A stretch of DNA of 64,000 nt from Tillandsia leiboldiana (GCA_029204045.2 JAQNDB010000471.1:18733-82732), one strand, 5' to 3'; positions 34,338 to 47,527 are shown, counted from the stretch's first letter. Numbers and translations are program-made. The notes: a model not told the origin generated them from the sequence alone.

Positions 34338-36676
34338 GCTGAGGAAAACAATTGGATAATTCCCAAAAAGTCCGAATTTTCGGGCGCCCGGAAAATTCCG
34401 GGCGCGCACAGTGCGGCCCGGCCCACCACTTTCGGGCGCGCACAGTGCGGCCCGGTCCACCACACAATCCAGTCCACTACTCCCCCGGCCCCCACTGCAC
34501 CCGGTGCACCTGCGCCCGCGAATGGCGACGCGACACGTGGCCCGGCAACCCGTGCACCACGCACGTCGCGCCGTGGACCGCGCACGTCGCGGCTGACCCG
34601 GGCCGTACGGCCACCTGCCCCGCCGTACGGCCACCTGTCCCGGTCACCCACTCCACCGGTTGCGTGGACCGGGAGCACAACACCGAACCAATCACCTCAC
34701 GCCACGTGTCCACCCGGTCTACCGTGCACCCGGGCCCAATTTCAGTGGACCGCGCCTGCTGAACCGGCCAACCGGAGAGCGCCACGTGGCCCGCCCCCGG
34801 TGCACGACCTCCGCGGTGGACCGCGCGCCTGCCCGCGCGCTCAGCCGCCTGCCCGCGCCCTCAGCCGCCTGCCCGCGGCCACCAAACGCCTGCCCGAGGC
34901 TGCGCCGCCGCCCGCCGACGCTGCCCGCCGCCGCCAGCCGCCGCCGGCGATCGCCGGAAATACTGTTCCGGCATGAACAGTACCCGCAAGCTCAAAAACA
35001 GTAAGTAATTAGCCCATCTTGACCGTTTTCGCGCGCTGATTCCAAATCCGGCGTCCATTTTGCCAAATTCCAATCCTATAATTTGCCGGAGGCTCCCGGA
35101 AAGGTATTTTTAATCCGAATTCCGCGCCGAGCCTAAATTTGATATCCACTCCTTGCGTAAACTGTTCTAAACATCCGATGGGGTCCCCCGATTACCTACG
35201 ATATCCATTTTAAGCCCCGAGTCCATCTCTTGTGTCCAAACTGGCGCGCGAACACCGCCGACATGCCACGTAGGCTTCCAGAAGCTGCTGGTCACACTGT
35301 AGAAGCCCTGCAAAGATCCGGGTCACCACATCCTCCCCCACTAAAAGAAAGTTTCGTCCTCGAAACTAAGGCAACTCCCAAGGAGTCCCAGAAACCAGGG
35401 GTCAATACTCAACACCGCCGTCTCCAGCTCCCAAGTCACCTATCACTCCCCGTGATTACTCCTCAGCAACAACAACAGCAACAACCAGTACGGCATAGCC
35501 CGATTGCGCAATTCCCTCACCTCACGAGTCGGAATTCGCAACGGCGTCCCTCGTACTCCAAACTCTCACAGACCCCAAAAGGAACGAGTCAAACACGGGC
35601 GAGGGGTCCAAAACATGACACTCCAGAGCTGAGACGCAGAAAATCCTCAAAAACTCCAACAAAAGGCGGGGGGGAAAAGGAACAAACAGCCTGAGTAACA
35701 CGCTCTAAAATCACTCCCAAGAGCCAGCTCAACCAAAGCGACCCGAATCACATCTACACAAACACCTGCACAGAAAAGGGGCCCAAACAAGCAGGGGTTC
35801 ACACTCGGTCGCCCTCAACACTTAACCACCTAAGTGGATTGCTCAGCCGCAGCCTCTCATCAAAAGGGATCCTCAGGGACTCAACTCAAACCCTGCACAC
35901 AATGATGGCCCCACACAGTGCCAGCTATGGAACCGTCAAACTTGACTCCCAAATAGCTCTTCTGCTCCAGGCATCCGCCACCACAGTGGCTCTGTCGGGG
36001 TGATACTGGATGCTCACAAAATCCAATGGTGGCTCTACAGCCACTACGGGAGGTATCACTATAACTCACAAATCCATCTCCCACCACTGACTAGGTTAGA
36101 ATTGGCTCTGGTACCAATCTCATCACCCGGTCATCAAGCTCTGCTGGTACTATCCGGTCCAAAAACTCCTCACCCCAATAATGACCGTCGATCTCGGCCA
36201 GTCTTAAATAGCATCCACTTTGGCCGAATTTCCACCGCCGCCCCTTCGGCTAGAAGAAGTAATCTAGGAAGATATGCTCTCGAAGCTAAAACTTGCACCA
36301 CAACGACTTGGCAAAAAGCTTCTTCCCCACAGACCTTGTCACACCATATACAAATGCTGCACAAGCTCTAAACACTCAGGGAGGGGGTAAAACCAAAATA
36401 TTCCTGGAGGATGCCGCTATCAAACCGTTCAAGGCCAACTGAAACACAGAATTCCTCAATCTAGAGGCAACAGGGCATTAGTCAATCCATTGGCTTCACT
36501 GTACTCGTAATGCCCCTACTGTGTCCTGAACACCATCTAGACAATGCCCTCAGCTGAAATTCCAAATTGGCGCAGGCATCAAACAATAACTGCCGGAATA
36601 TAGCTCCTTCAAAATATTCTAAATAATACCTGGACCTGCCTGGACTCCAATCCCAAAGGGCTCTCACCGTCGTGTA

Positions 36677-36994
36677 TCAACGACGTGGCACTAGGTCAAA
36701 CAGACCCTCTATCCAACAGATCCCTGCACCGGTGCGATCAACTCTCCCAGCTCTTACCGATAATCCAAGTGGTGCTACTGAGGTTGGCGCGGTTTCCAGA
36801 ACCACGTCAACCGCAATCAAACTCTCCCTAACAGGCGGCATAATCATCAACTCAAGTGGACTCACACCCGGGATTTCGCAGCAATAGAAATATCCTTTGG
36901 TCCCGGCGCCACCATAAGCTCTTCTCACACAGTCGCTAAACCCTGTGTGCTCGAACAATCTCCCCATAACAAGCCTCCTTTGTCTGCCTCGCAA
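36677..36994 (-). pseudogene. Decayed RT start of element B
   Basis: Minus-strand frame with IPGVSPLELMIMPPVRES then VVLETAPTSVAPLGLS, the opening of gypsy RT. It ends at 36677 long before the catalytic YIDD region. A hairpin with stem CGTCGT/ACGACG and loop GTATCA lies just beyond, at 36668-36685, the single-copy form of C's 27-bp array unit. Confidence 0.7.
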
Positions 36995-38569
36995 AAGTCA
37001 CAATCAGCACCCTCTCTGCACTTAACCATCCAGTGGTGCCGTGCCAACCAATCCCAAGCACTGGGTCAAAACATCGAACTGCCACCCATATCAAGAGGTT
37101 TGCTGGTATAACTCATGGTCTCAACGACACTGAACAAAACCCACAAGCCTCCTCCACTTGCACAATGCCAATAGTAACCTGTACCTCAAGTGCATGTGGT
37201 AACGACTCTACCTCTAGCCCATGCAGGAACGCAACATGTCCTAACTCCGACTGCTGTGAAGAAATCGCACCTGCGACAACTCAATCCACTACCGTGGCGC
37301 CCTCCAACCGGGCGGCACAGATTCATCCGCTCGATGCAAGTGGTCGTCGCTCAGCCTGCCAAAATATCTAGACCAATCACAAAGGGAGCCCGACCTCTGA
37401 CTCTGCTCACGCTGAGGCAACAGATACGATCCTCCGCAGACAACAAAACCACGCTATCGTTGCGCTACTCTGATATAGACACTGATACTGCCATCGGGGT
37501 CCGCCCGATCCCCAACATCTCAGAAGTCCATCATTGCAACCGTCATAAGACAAAACACCATTAATCCATGCAATTCCCTATACACTTATCCTTTCTAAGC
37601 TCACCCCTCAATCCCATATGATACAATCAAAATATGCAAGTTATAAATCACAAAGGGTAGAATTCCCTTGGGTAAGCTTTGCATTAACCATCCACAAGGA
37701 TATCCACCACCCAGGAAAGCAAGACGAAAATGCCTCTGCCTGCCGATCTGTCCTCCATCACCTAGCGCCAAGCGCCTCCCTCCAGAACTTGCCTCTAGCG
37801 GCAGATCCCCATCCAAGGAACTGCAGTGTCCAGCTCCAAACACAATGCCTACTCCGACGAGGCATCCACAGTCCAAAACCCGAACATGAGGGACCGAAAA
37901 GAAACTAAAGAGTATCCTGGTGCAATCCACTCCCAATCTCACTTATCCTATGTGCCTCGTCCCTCGAAACCTGGAGCACCAGTTCAACAACTGCATAAAC
38001 TCTCTAGCACAGGGAGGCTCTCAATTGATCACTCCATCACCCCCAACCACGACTCTGCCTCCAAAGGCTCCAAGCTCAATCTTACGAGTCGGGGTGGTTC
38101 ATCAGCCAAATCTGGCTCACTAAATCAAACATGCCCCACAGCTCCTCTGCTGTCAACCATCCACCCTACCTCAGTGCCTTGGCACTAAACATTGGCACGG
38201 AGGGGGCCACTCGCTCTATTGGCACTACAAAAATCCCTGCCGCTGAGGGTACTACATCCTGGTGGTCTCAGAAGAAAAGTACAGTCGGGCTGCCCACTGC
38301 TCTGACAACTGCGTCACCAAACTAGCTGCTCACACTGCCGCTGATATGTCTCTAAGAATCCTGTCATCTGGGTCCGGAGTTCTCTGACCTCAATCCGGGT
38401 ATCCGGCCCAAAACCAAACGCTCAAGTTCAACTGCCATGACAGGATGAACAAGGGTCCCAAACCCAGCGTCGGGGAGACACCGCTCGCCACGACGAAACC
38501 ACAATTCAGCACACAACAACGCTCGACCCAATCCAGCGAAAGTCTAGAGCATGTCACCCATTCCATAGC

Positions 38570-38595
38570 GTTATGTTGTCTGCAGCCAACATAAC
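38570..38595 (-). ncRNA. Leader hairpin of element B (palindromic loop)
   Basis: Element strand: stem GTTATGTTG / CAACATAAC, loop GCTGCAGA. Compared with A the outer pair is G-C instead of A-T, a compensatory change. It lies about 160 nt after the PBS. Confidence 0.5.
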
Positions 38596-38753
38596 TACTT
38601 AGGAGAATAAGCATGCCAATCACTCGTCCCGTCCCTCGGGAGAGGTGTAAAACTCAATCAGGACTCTCGCTACAAATCACGACTCTCACGAAGTCATCCT
38701 AGGGTCTAACCACAAGCCTAGGGTTTCTAAGTCCACCATGACCTACAACCTAG

Positions 38754-38765
38754 GCTCTGATACCA
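38754..38765 (-). other. Element B primer-binding site
   Basis: TGGTATCAGAGC on the minus strand, followed by CTAGGTTG; seven bases inside the 5' LTR. Confidence 0.9.
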
Positions 38766-38772
38766 CCTAATC

Positions 38773-41700
38773 TGTCACGCCCCGGGGTCGAAACTGCGAC
38801 CCGGGCTCGCCAACAGATCCGCCACCTATGCCAAACCCGCATAGGCGAAGCGTCCTACCAGCAAAAAGAACTACAGCTAACAGATATCAGAGCTAAAAGA
38901 TAAAACTGCTGTAGAATAAAATCAACCACTGTACAACTGAAGATAAAACAACAAGGTCCATCTCCCAAAAATGATAATCATACATTAACCTCGAGTACAA
39001 AACTCATAGCTCAACAGGGAGATATCTCAAATAAAACATCAGTGTACAAGCTCTCAATACATCATATCCTCACTACATCAGTCTCTCAAAAGAGGAAATA
39101 AATACCAATCTACCGACTATACTGAAGATCTCCTCCAAAAGGGGTACCGCTACTCTCCAAAGATGGGTCTGGATCTAGCTCGCTACTCCCTCACCACGCA
39201 CAGCAACCACAGAACGGCAACACCCGCCAAGACTCTGCAAAACAAAGAGGAGAAAGGACAAAAGGGGGAAAACCCCCAACGGGCGTGAGAACTACGCAAT
39301 AAGGGAGTTCTCAGTGGGTATCGCCGCAAGGCCCGACGATCTGCCCACCAAGACTACTAGAGGCAAAAGATAACCGATGCAGTAAAACTGAAAGAAGAAG
39401 CTGGAAACACTCTACAGCTACCATGCCTCTATCCAAATGCTCAAATGGGGAAACTCTGATGAAGATATGCAACACTCGCACATGAGGTGCTCAATTGACC
39501 CAATCGAGCTGACTGCCACATCGGGTCCAGTCAAACCTGCGCCCACCTACAACCACCTCCCGCTGACGGGCAGGAATTACGTAGGGCGTCCAAACGGACT
39601 AACTCGCTATCGAGTAGTGGCTCATGCAGGCTATAGTCAAATCCATGCTCTCTCTCTCAGAACGGATAGACTCAAGATGCTCAACCTCTCACACAATGGT
39701 CAAAGAACTCACAACGACCACGGGACCACCGTCAAACCCCGAACGGTTCCCAACAATACTAGCACTGGTCTAACATAGCTACTAGACTCCACTCGGTCCC
39801 CCAGGCACGAGTGTAACAAAAAGTATCTGCCTGAATAAACCCAATCGATAGACCAGTAATCACTGGTACTGCCTGCTCTGCTGGTACAGTCGCATCCCAA
39901 GGTAAGTAACAGATCGGCATCGAACCGTCCGATCGCACACAAAAGTAAGTAACAGACTGGCCTCGATCCGTCCAGTCGCACACTCCGGAGTGGCACTCGA
40001 GGGGAGCGACCCACACGAGTAAAGTAACTCTGTCATCAGTATCACCAGTATCAAGTATCACAGTATCGAGTATCTCTGTAACCACTGTCTCATAATAGCA
40101 GGACTGGATCAAGACTATGATCAAAGTGGGAAACTCCGTCCACTAACAAAAACCCCGATCTGATGCAATAGTACTCAAAAAGTGGGAAACACCATCCACT
40201 AGAACAAAACTGATACCCAATCTGATGCAATAGTCAACATCCGGTCAACCGCCCAAAGTCCGCGGTCACCGCAATAACCCACAACCCACAATTGGGTAAA
40301 TTAATCAAGATCCGGTCAACCGCCTACTGTCCGCGGTTGCCGCAATAACCCACAATCCACAATTGGGTAAATTAATCAAGATCCGGTCAACCGCCTACTG
40401 TCCGCGGTTGCCGCAATAACCCACAATCCAACATCAAGCACACCCTGTCTCTGACCCTAAGGTCCCAGCTACACTATCCCAAACCTCTGCTCGAACACGA
40501 GCAACATGACTCAAAAGTCTAAATGAAAAGGAGAAAGAAAGCAATCATGGTTTCTCCTAAGTCAAATTCCAATATGTAGTGCAGCAGTAAAAGATGGCCT
40601 AACTATATGTCCATACACATATGTCCATACAAGCATGCATATGTCCTCAAGAAGAATAAAGAAAATAAACCTCATGCCAAAATTATCAATGACCATACCT
40701 GTCCATAATTCTCAATCCATAATGGCTCCTCAGAGTAGAACCTGCACATAACTACATAATCCAATCCCAATGCATAAACCATCCTCATAAAAGGTTATGT
40801 GCTAATATGGCATGATAATTAATCATATAGGGTATCCTTGCCTTAGATAAGCTTTCACTAATCATCAACATGACTATTTGATTAATACCATTGTCATACT
40901 GTGAATAATTCACTTGCAATTTCCATAAAATCCTCATTGTTAAACTTACCGATCAATCCCAGCTATTGTACCATTCACCTGCATGCAATGCTAACATATG
41001 AAAATTTAGAGAACCGTCCACCGGTTCCGGGAATAAGGCACCCACCTGACAAGCTGACAGTCCAAAGCCCAATAGCTGAAAACCCCAAATAACTCTAATC
41101 CCTTGCTCCAATAAGTTCAGCACACCCGTAACACTCCTGGCACAATACAAAGTCCACTAATTACACTAGGCTCCCAAATATAGCACTTAAAACCACATAC
41201 AACCTCGAATTCTGAACTGTTAAGTTATCACCTACAGATAGTGCCCAGAAAATTCCAATAAAAATATCACAGCAATCCTTGCGTCGATAGCTTCGAAACG
41301 GTACCTTGCACGCCCAAATCGGAGTTCGGTAAGTCAAGATAAAAATTCGGCAAGGGGGTACACTCATACAAAAATCTGTATTAAAACTGTACACTGTTCA
41401 CTGAGAAAACAGTAATTTTCACCTCTGATGAAATCTCAGAAAAATCCAAGAAAAATACGAGCGCGTTCCTTGCGATCTGTAGATGAAAAAGTTGTATAAG
41501 CTCGTTTCCGGCTGACGCTTGTGCGCAAAGATATGGCCAAAACACCTCGATGCTGTCCCACAAAGCCAAGCAGAAAAAGGGTCACAGTGTTGCCTCGGGA
41601 TCCGTGCCAAAAACTCGCAACGGGAAAGCGCGATCAATACGAAAGATGAAGCCCTACCTCTTAGGAGTCTGTCGGCGCAAGAATCACAGAAAAAGGAGCT

Positions 41701-42913
41701 CGGGGTAGCCCAGGGGAGCCAAAACACTGTCGCTGCGCCGAAGAAGAACAGTAGGAAGCAACATCGCGCCGCACCGTAAAATGGGGAACCTCGGGATTCG
41801 TGCCCCCAAAAATCCCAAAACTCTGCAGGAAGATCAAGAACTTAGAGGTGAAAAACTTAGCTTAAGGGAGCTCGGGCAGAGGAGGTGTGGTTTGGGAGAA
41901 AAAGCCCCAAAACAGAGGCTCGGGCTGCCTTTAAATAGGCTGAGGAAAACAATTGGGATAATTCCCAAAAAGTCCACCACACAGTCCGGCCCAGTGCGGC
42001 CCGGCCCACCACTTTCGGGCGCGCACAGTGCGGCCCGGTCCACCACACAGTCCAGTCCACTACTCCCCCGGCCCCCACTGCACCCGGTGCACCTGCGCCC
42101 GCGAATGGCGACGCGACACGTGGCCCGGCAACCCGTGCACCACGCACGTCGCGCCGTGGACCGCGCACGTCGCGGCTGACCCGGGCCGTACGGCCACCTG
42201 CCCCGCCGTACGGCCACCTGCCCCGGTCACCCACTCCACCGGTTGCGTGGACCGGGAGCACAACACCGAACCAATCACCTCACGCCACGTGTCCACCCGG
42301 TCTACCGTGCACCCGGGCCCAATTTCAGTGGACCGCGCCTGCTGAACCGGCCAACCGGAGAGCGCCACGTGGCCCGCCCCCGGTGCACGACCTCCGCGGT
42401 GGACCGCGCGCCTGCCCGCGCGCTCAGCCGCCTGCCCGCGCCCTCAGCCGCCTACCCGCGGCCACCAAACGCCTGCCCGAGGCTGCGCCGCCGCCCGCCG
42501 ACGCTGCCCGCCGCCGCCGGCCGCCGCCGGCGATCGCCGGAAATACTGTTCCGGCATGAACAGTACCCGCAAGCTCAAAAACAGTAAGTAATTAGCCCAT
42601 CTTGACCGTTTTCGCGCGTTGATTCCAAATCCGGCGTCCATTTTGCCAAATTCCAATCCTATAATTTGCCGGAGGCTCCCGGAAAGGTATTTTTAATCCG
42701 AATTCCGCGCCGAGCCTAAATTTGATATCCACTCCTCGCGTAAACTGTTCTAAACATCCGATGGGGTCCCCCCATTACCTACGATATCCATTTTAAGCCC
42801 CGAGTCCATCTCTTGTGTCCAAACTGGCGCGCGAACACCGCCGACATGCCACGTAGGCTTCCAGAAGCTGCTGGTCACACTGTAGAAGCCCTGCAAAGAT
42901 CCGGGTCACCACA
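38773..42913 (-). repeat. Element B 5' LTR (4141 bp)
   Basis: Near-identical partner of 31172-35330. Begins (plus strand) TGTCACGCCCCGGGG and ends GGGTCACCACA, then target duplication CCAAC at 42914-42918. TATA-like box 41929-41938. Confidence 0.9.
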
Positions 42914-42977
42914 CCAACGGCGACCGAAAGCTGCCCAACAACCAGCAACCCTATGCGGGGGATTCCGGGACCTCACA
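42914..42977 (-). repeat. Element C 3' LTR, second part (LTR start)
   Basis: 42914-42918 is B's right target duplication; 42919-42977 completes C's LTR, which begins TGTGAGGTCCCGG on the minus strand. Matches 60636-60694. Confidence 0.85.
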
Positions 42978-43599
42978 TCCTCCCCCACTAAAAGAAAGTT
43001 TCGTCCTCGAAACTAGATCAAGCCCATCAGGAGTCAAGAATACCACGGCTAGGTATCTAACAATACGCCTCCAGCTCCCCCACTCGCTCCTCGTGATTAC
43101 TCCGCAACAACAACAACAAGTACGGTATTACCCGATGTGCAATTCTCTCATCTCTCGAGCCAGAAATTGCAACGGGCGTCCCTCGTACTCCAATAATCAC
43201 AGATCTCAAAGGGGCAAGTAAATCACGGGCGAGGAAAAATCACATCACTACTGAGCTGAGACGTGAAAAGCCAAGGGCTCCACTAAAAGGCTGGGGGAAC
43301 ACTGAAATAACCACAAGTGTAATACGCACCAAACCACAACATGGTGCCACCCTCAACAAGATGACCCGAAGCATACCCGCAGGCTCGTCCAATAAGGAAG
43401 GGAAATCCAATAAGTTGGGGTCTTCACTCGGTTACTTCCCGATCCGAAACCACTCGAGTGGACTACACAACTGCAGGCTACCCTCAAAAGGGATCCTCAA
43501 GAGACACAATCTCGTGCCACAGTTGGTCGCTCAACATGCTAACATAACCCCAACGGACCCACGGGTCGAAGTCGATCCCTCAACCAAAAAGGAACACCC
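42978..43599 (-). other. Element C internal 3' end with PPT
   Basis: PPT AGTGGGGGAGGA (42978-42990), then GTTTCGAGGACGAAAC on the element strand. The rest to 43594 is non-coding, with no recognisable domain. 43595-43599 (CACCC) is Copia2's left target duplication. Confidence 0.75.
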
Positions 43600-44887
43600 T
43601 GTTGGGTTATATGTAATAAGGATCTAAATAGGGGAAAAAACACCTAGAGGGGGGTGAATAGGTGTAAACGTATAAACACTCAAAAATCGTTGCGATAAAA
43701 ACCCAATGCGGAAATAAAAAATAACTCGCAAGATTTTTACGTGGAAAACTCCATCACCGGAGTAAAAAACCACGGGACCGATAACACGGCAGAAATCCAC
43801 TAGAATTAAAACACGTACAAGGTGATTTACCGTACACACTTACGACTCAACCTTTTCCATACGCTCCTAGAGGATCTTCTCCGCTCGCTCCGCGACGCTT
43901 CTCGAATCCACGATTTGCGCCCAACGCCGAATCCACGGCGTCCAACGTCGAATCCACGACGTCCGACCGAATCCACGGTCTTCACCCAATAGCACCCTTC
44001 GAATCCACGAATGTGCCTCGCTCCGAATCCACGAGAGCGGTTGAACCTTGAATCCAAAAGGACACGCGAATCCACGCGCCGATTTTTGGGGTAAATCGTT
44101 GTTTTTGGTGGTGATGATCCGCCGAATACTTAGATCAAAGATAGATCGGAAATACCATCTAAGTATTCATTAGTTTGATTCAACTCAAGATGTGAGTATG
44201 AATACCTAGAATCAAACTAATCAATATAGATGAAGAAACATAGAGTATTCTCTAATGATTTCCTTTCTTCTCTATATGTGGATCTAGAGCCGTATGAAAT
44301 GATATATGAATATGACGACTCTATTTGGATTCAGGATGCACCCTAGAAAAAGAGTCATAGGGTCTATTTATAGGTTAGAAACCCTAGGAAGGAGATAAGA
44401 ATCAAAAACCTAACATTTCTGGAATTTTGACGGACGGCGATCCGGATCGAATTTGGGCGATCCGGATTGCAGTTGCAATAAAGACGGTTTCCAGAAAACA
44501 AACGTTCGGGATCCGGATCGGAATGCCTGATCCGGATCGTTCATACATTTTAGAAAACTCAACGTTCGGGATCCGGATCGTGAGATGCTGCGATCCGGAT
44601 TGAAGTAATGTATGAAACAACAACCTTCGGGATCCGGATCGCTGGCTCTGATCCGGATCCTGAACATGTCCGAACACCAGTTTTTGATTTTTATGCAGTT
44701 AAAAATTCTTCCAAGTGTTTCTACACTACAAGAAGTATTCGGATCACACAAAAATATTTAGTTAAACATACCTGATCCTTTCGAATTCTTCTTTCTTGAG
44801 ATTGAGTTGAATGATCCAACTTTCTTCACCTTCAATCTTCAAGACTTGAAACTTTCACGAAACTACGCCAACTCAAATTCCGTAACA
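43600..44887 (-). repeat. Copia2 3' LTR (1288 bp)
   Basis: TATA CTATAAATAG at 44364-44373 (minus strand); GATCCGGATC palindromes at 44439-44659. Very close to 53211-54490. Confidence 0.9.
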
Positions 44888-45598
44888 ATCTCCCCCTTTG
44901 GCGGTTTCGTGACAAAACACAGATCCACTCAAGAAAATTCAAAAAGATATTTTTGTTGCTATCACCATACAACAAAAATTTACAATGGAGATCCGAAAAT
45001 TTAAAAACATGAGATAAATTCCTAAAACAGACTCTAGACTTAGACATCTGTACTCTCTGCACAAAGAAATCATTCTTGACAAAAAGAGATCGTTAGATAC
45101 CTCAAGAATATTTAGCATTCAAAACCTAGTACAGAGATAGAGTTTATCTGATCATCATGACATTTGAGAATTCAGATATGTAAGAGAATCATAGTCAAAA
45201 ACCAACATATCTTCTATGCAATCAAAAACCAAATGTCACAAAGTGAACATCAACTTGTTAGTTATATTACATGCCCAAATAGTTAGATGAATAGTTAGTC
45301 GAGGCATGCATTCAAACAAATGAAAACCAAAAGTTGAAGTTCTACTTACCTTTTAAGTTGAGGTTATACTTACCTCGATGTTCACACATTCACATCATCA
45401 TTGTTCAAGTTCGATATTCACATCATCATTGTTCAATCATTGTTCAAGTTCTCTCTAAACTCTCTCCCCCTTTTTGTCACAAACAAAGCCATAATTACAA
45501 AAATCAAGGAGAGTTAAATAGATCAGAATAAAGAAACGTGAGAGCTGAATAATAACAAAAACTTAAAAACCTGCAAAGGAAAGGTTAGAAATAAAAGT
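44888..45598 (-). other. Copia2 PPT and 3' non-coding region
   Basis: PPT 44888-44901 (CCAAAGGGGGAGAT, element strand). A second PPT-like tract lies at 45461-45475. It matches Copia1 up to about 45510, then diverges toward the env-like ORF. Confidence 0.75.
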
Positions 45599-47005
45599 TT
45601 ATGCAGAGTCGTCGGAGCTGATACACCCAAGCTTCTGAAACATTTTCTTGATCCGTTTGTTCATAGAAGCTTGTTCCTTCTTAACTTCTTTGATATCTTC
45701 TCTCATTTCAGCGAAATCAGTAGCCATGCGTTCTTGTTCGTTTGAGAGTCGCTGTTGCTCCTTAAAGATTGAGCTAACCGACGCATCATCATCAGACGTT
45801 GATGGAGGTGGTGGTTGTGCTGCTGGTGTAGAGGTTGTCGCTTGTTGTTGTTGTGCTCGTTGCCGGTGAGGAGGTATTATGGGTTCATCTGGCTTCGTCG
45901 AGAGAGACTTCACAATTGTCGTCTCATTAATGGTGCCCAAACTGTACATGTATGAGCTCGCGCTCGTATCGACTTTAAACTTTCTAAGGATGCGCATGAT
46001 AATCATTGGGTAGGGTAGTCTTTCTGTGGGATGAGAGTGTTCCACATACCGCGCCATCCTTGACCAAATGAGATAGGGAATATTCAAGTTTGCTCCCATC
46101 AATGCGGCCGGGTTTCCAAGAAGATAAAGGTATAACATTCTGTCCCATCGAAGAACCTTCGTATTCATGTTGGGAAGAATGTTGTAGCAGACAATGAAGT
46201 TTATATACCGATACTCTGGTCGAAGCCCTTTAGAGAAAACAGAATTTCCGGTCGACCGAGTATTTGGAAGACAAATTCCATTAACTACAACTCTCCAGGA
46301 GTTGTCGTTGAAGCTTTGAGTTTTTAGGTAATGGAGTCCATCAGCTCTGGCTGTCATACCTAGCACAACTCCAATCAGCTGGGGTGTGACTTTGATTTTG
46401 ATATTTTTAACCAAAGTGTGAAATTCTCGACGTCCATCCTCGTGATCAATCAGACTTGCAGCGTTCTGATAAAACATTCGAACTGAGTGTGGACAGTACC
46501 CAGTAGTCTCAGGGAAGTTGCAAATTTGAGCAAGACCAACTTGGTCAAACAAAGTCCCGAAAGCTACAGATCGTTCCTTCATTGGTTTGACATTGACATG
46601 TCTCTCGCCAATGCATTCCCTCTTCTCAAAATCCTTGATTCTTTCGGAGCTGATGAAGTCTTGTGGAGGAGGCTGCCTAGCAACTGGTTCCTCAATGGTA
46701 ATTCCCTGAGCACTGCCTCTTTTTCTTGCACCGGTTTTTCTTTTTGTTCCAATTGGACTTGGTTCCATAGGGGCTTTTCCTTTTTCAGCTGCAGTAGGCT
46801 TTGAAGCTTCAGCAGTTGTTTTCCCTTTGGAGACAATGGGAGCAGCTTGCTCGATTTCGATGTTATCCCAGTCGATCGACTCCGTCTCTGATTCAGTGTC
46901 GGAATCATCCTTGGTCTTCTTCGCTTTCTTAGCCTTCTTAGGCTTGACAGTATCCTTGGTATGAACCATGGCAGCAAGTAGAAAAATAATCCAAGTGATC
47001 ACCAT
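45599..47005 (-). CDS. Env-like ORF downstream of pol in Copia2
   Basis: Intact 468-aa ORF; ATG 47005 lies 25 nt after the predicted splice acceptor (47031). N-terminus has a hydrophobic run (WIIFLLAA, residues 5-12) before MVHTK. Then Lys-rich KPKKAKKAKKTK, an acidic stretch (DDSDTESETESIDWD), a KRKTGARKRG basic patch, the central domain (FEKRECIGERHVN; IKVTPQLIGVVLGM), a Gln/Pro-rich linker and a C-terminal coiled coil (about residues 400-455). It is homologous to 2783-4249 throughout but, by eye, only about half identical, whereas gag-pol and most non-coding sequence of the two elements match closely. Likely the same family as the plant 'putative transposon protein' domain; function unknown. 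Its intactness beside a broken gag-pol is notable. Confidence 0.7.
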   Translation of the reverse strand: MVITWIIFLLAAMVHTKDTVKPKKAKKAKKTKDDSDTESETESIDWDNIEIEQAAPIVSKGKTTAEASKPTAAEKGKAPMEPSPIGTKRKTGARKRGSAQGITIEEPVARQPPPQDFISSERIKDFEKRECIGERHVNVKPMKERSVAFGTLFDQVGLAQICNFPETTGYCPHSVRMFYQNAASLIDHEDGRREFHTLVKNIKIKVTPQLIGVVLGMTARADGLHYLKTQSFNDNSWRVVVNGICLPNTRSTGNSVFSKGLRPEYRYINFIVCYNILPNMNTKVLRWDRMLYLYLLGNPAALMGANLNIPYLIWSRMARYVEHSHPTERLPYPMIIMRILRKFKVDTSASSYMYSLGTINETTIVKSLSTKPDEPIIPPHRQRAQQQQATTSTPAAQPPPPSTSDDDASVSSIFKEQQRLSNEQERMATDFAEMREDIKEVKKEQASMNKRIKKMFQKLGCISSDDSA

Positions 47006-47030
47006 TTTGATTGCTAGTGAAAAATGTATC

Positions 47031-47414
47031 CTGTGAAGATCAACTCAAGAACACATGAAAAATTGTTAATTTTCAAAAATTTAAAAAATTGTACCCAAAC
47101 AATCATAATCATGTAGAGAGACTAAGAATCAAATTAGTTTTGCAAAAGGACTTTTAAAAATAGATCAATTGCATGATTTTCGAAAATCCTTATTATATGC
47201 CCTAAAACCGAAATTTTAGAAATCGAAGCCTAAAAATCCGTTAATCAGGAGAATACCTAGCATACAAACAAAACTAATCTACCCAGAGTTCTTATTTCAA
47301 AAGAAATTTGATCAAAAACCATCCACAAACAAAATTGATCCAAGAATTTCATCACGTTTGAGGAGGAATAGAGAAAAACGGTGAAAAACCGAGATTTTGA
47401 TCAATAAAACTTAC
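47031..47414 (-). other. Predicted leader intron of Copia2 env-like transcript
   Basis: Donor CCAA|GTAAGTTTTATTG (G at 47414), acceptor TGATCTTCACAG ending at 47031, 384 nt on the minus strand. Same sites and spacing as 4280-4668. AT-rich as expected for a plant intron. Confidence 0.45.
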
Positions 47415-47527
47415 TTGGAGTTGAAAAACTTGAGTTTGAAAGCTTCCAGGAAGGGTGAAATCCAGAGAGAGAAGCTCTGGAAACTTTGGAACAAAAGATT
47501 GGAGTAAAAGAAATCAAAACCCTTTTG

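Larger units (their letters stand above)
31172..35330 (-). repeat. Element B 3' LTR (4159 bp)
   Basis: TATA-like CTATTTAAAG on the minus strand at 34328-34337. GC-rich U3 at 34370-34960. Three 71-bp tandem units start near 32638, 32709 and 32780 (each with GCGG-loop-CCGC), and two units of about 56 bp with stem AGTGG/CCACT lie at 32524-32600. ORFs here are not genes. Compared with the other LTR it differs by a few bases and by a short indel around 34376-34440. Confidence 0.9.
35331..38772 (-). other. Element B internal region (3442 bp), non-autonomous
   Basis: PPT AGTGGGGGAGGA (35331-35343), preceded by GTTTCGAGGACGAAAC on the element strand. An RT-start remnant is at 36677-36994 and the leader hairpin at 38570-38595. 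Between 37000 and 38350 I recognise no intact domain; short ORFs there are below about 125 codons and show no recognisable motifs. Layout matches element A. Confidence 0.7.
31172..42913 (-). mobile_element. Element B: complete LARD-like gypsy derivative, 11.7 kb, with TSD
   Basis: Minus strand: 5' LTR 38773-42913, PBS 38754-38765, internal 35331-38772, PPT 35331-35343 (AGTGGGGGAGGA), 3' LTR 31172-35330. LTRs begin TGTGGTGACCCGG and end GGGGCGTGACA. Target duplication CCAAC at 31167-31171 and 42914-42918. Removing B rejoins C's LTR as in its intact copy at about 60630. The LTRs are almost identical, so insertion is recent. The internal region has no long ORF. Confidence 0.9.
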
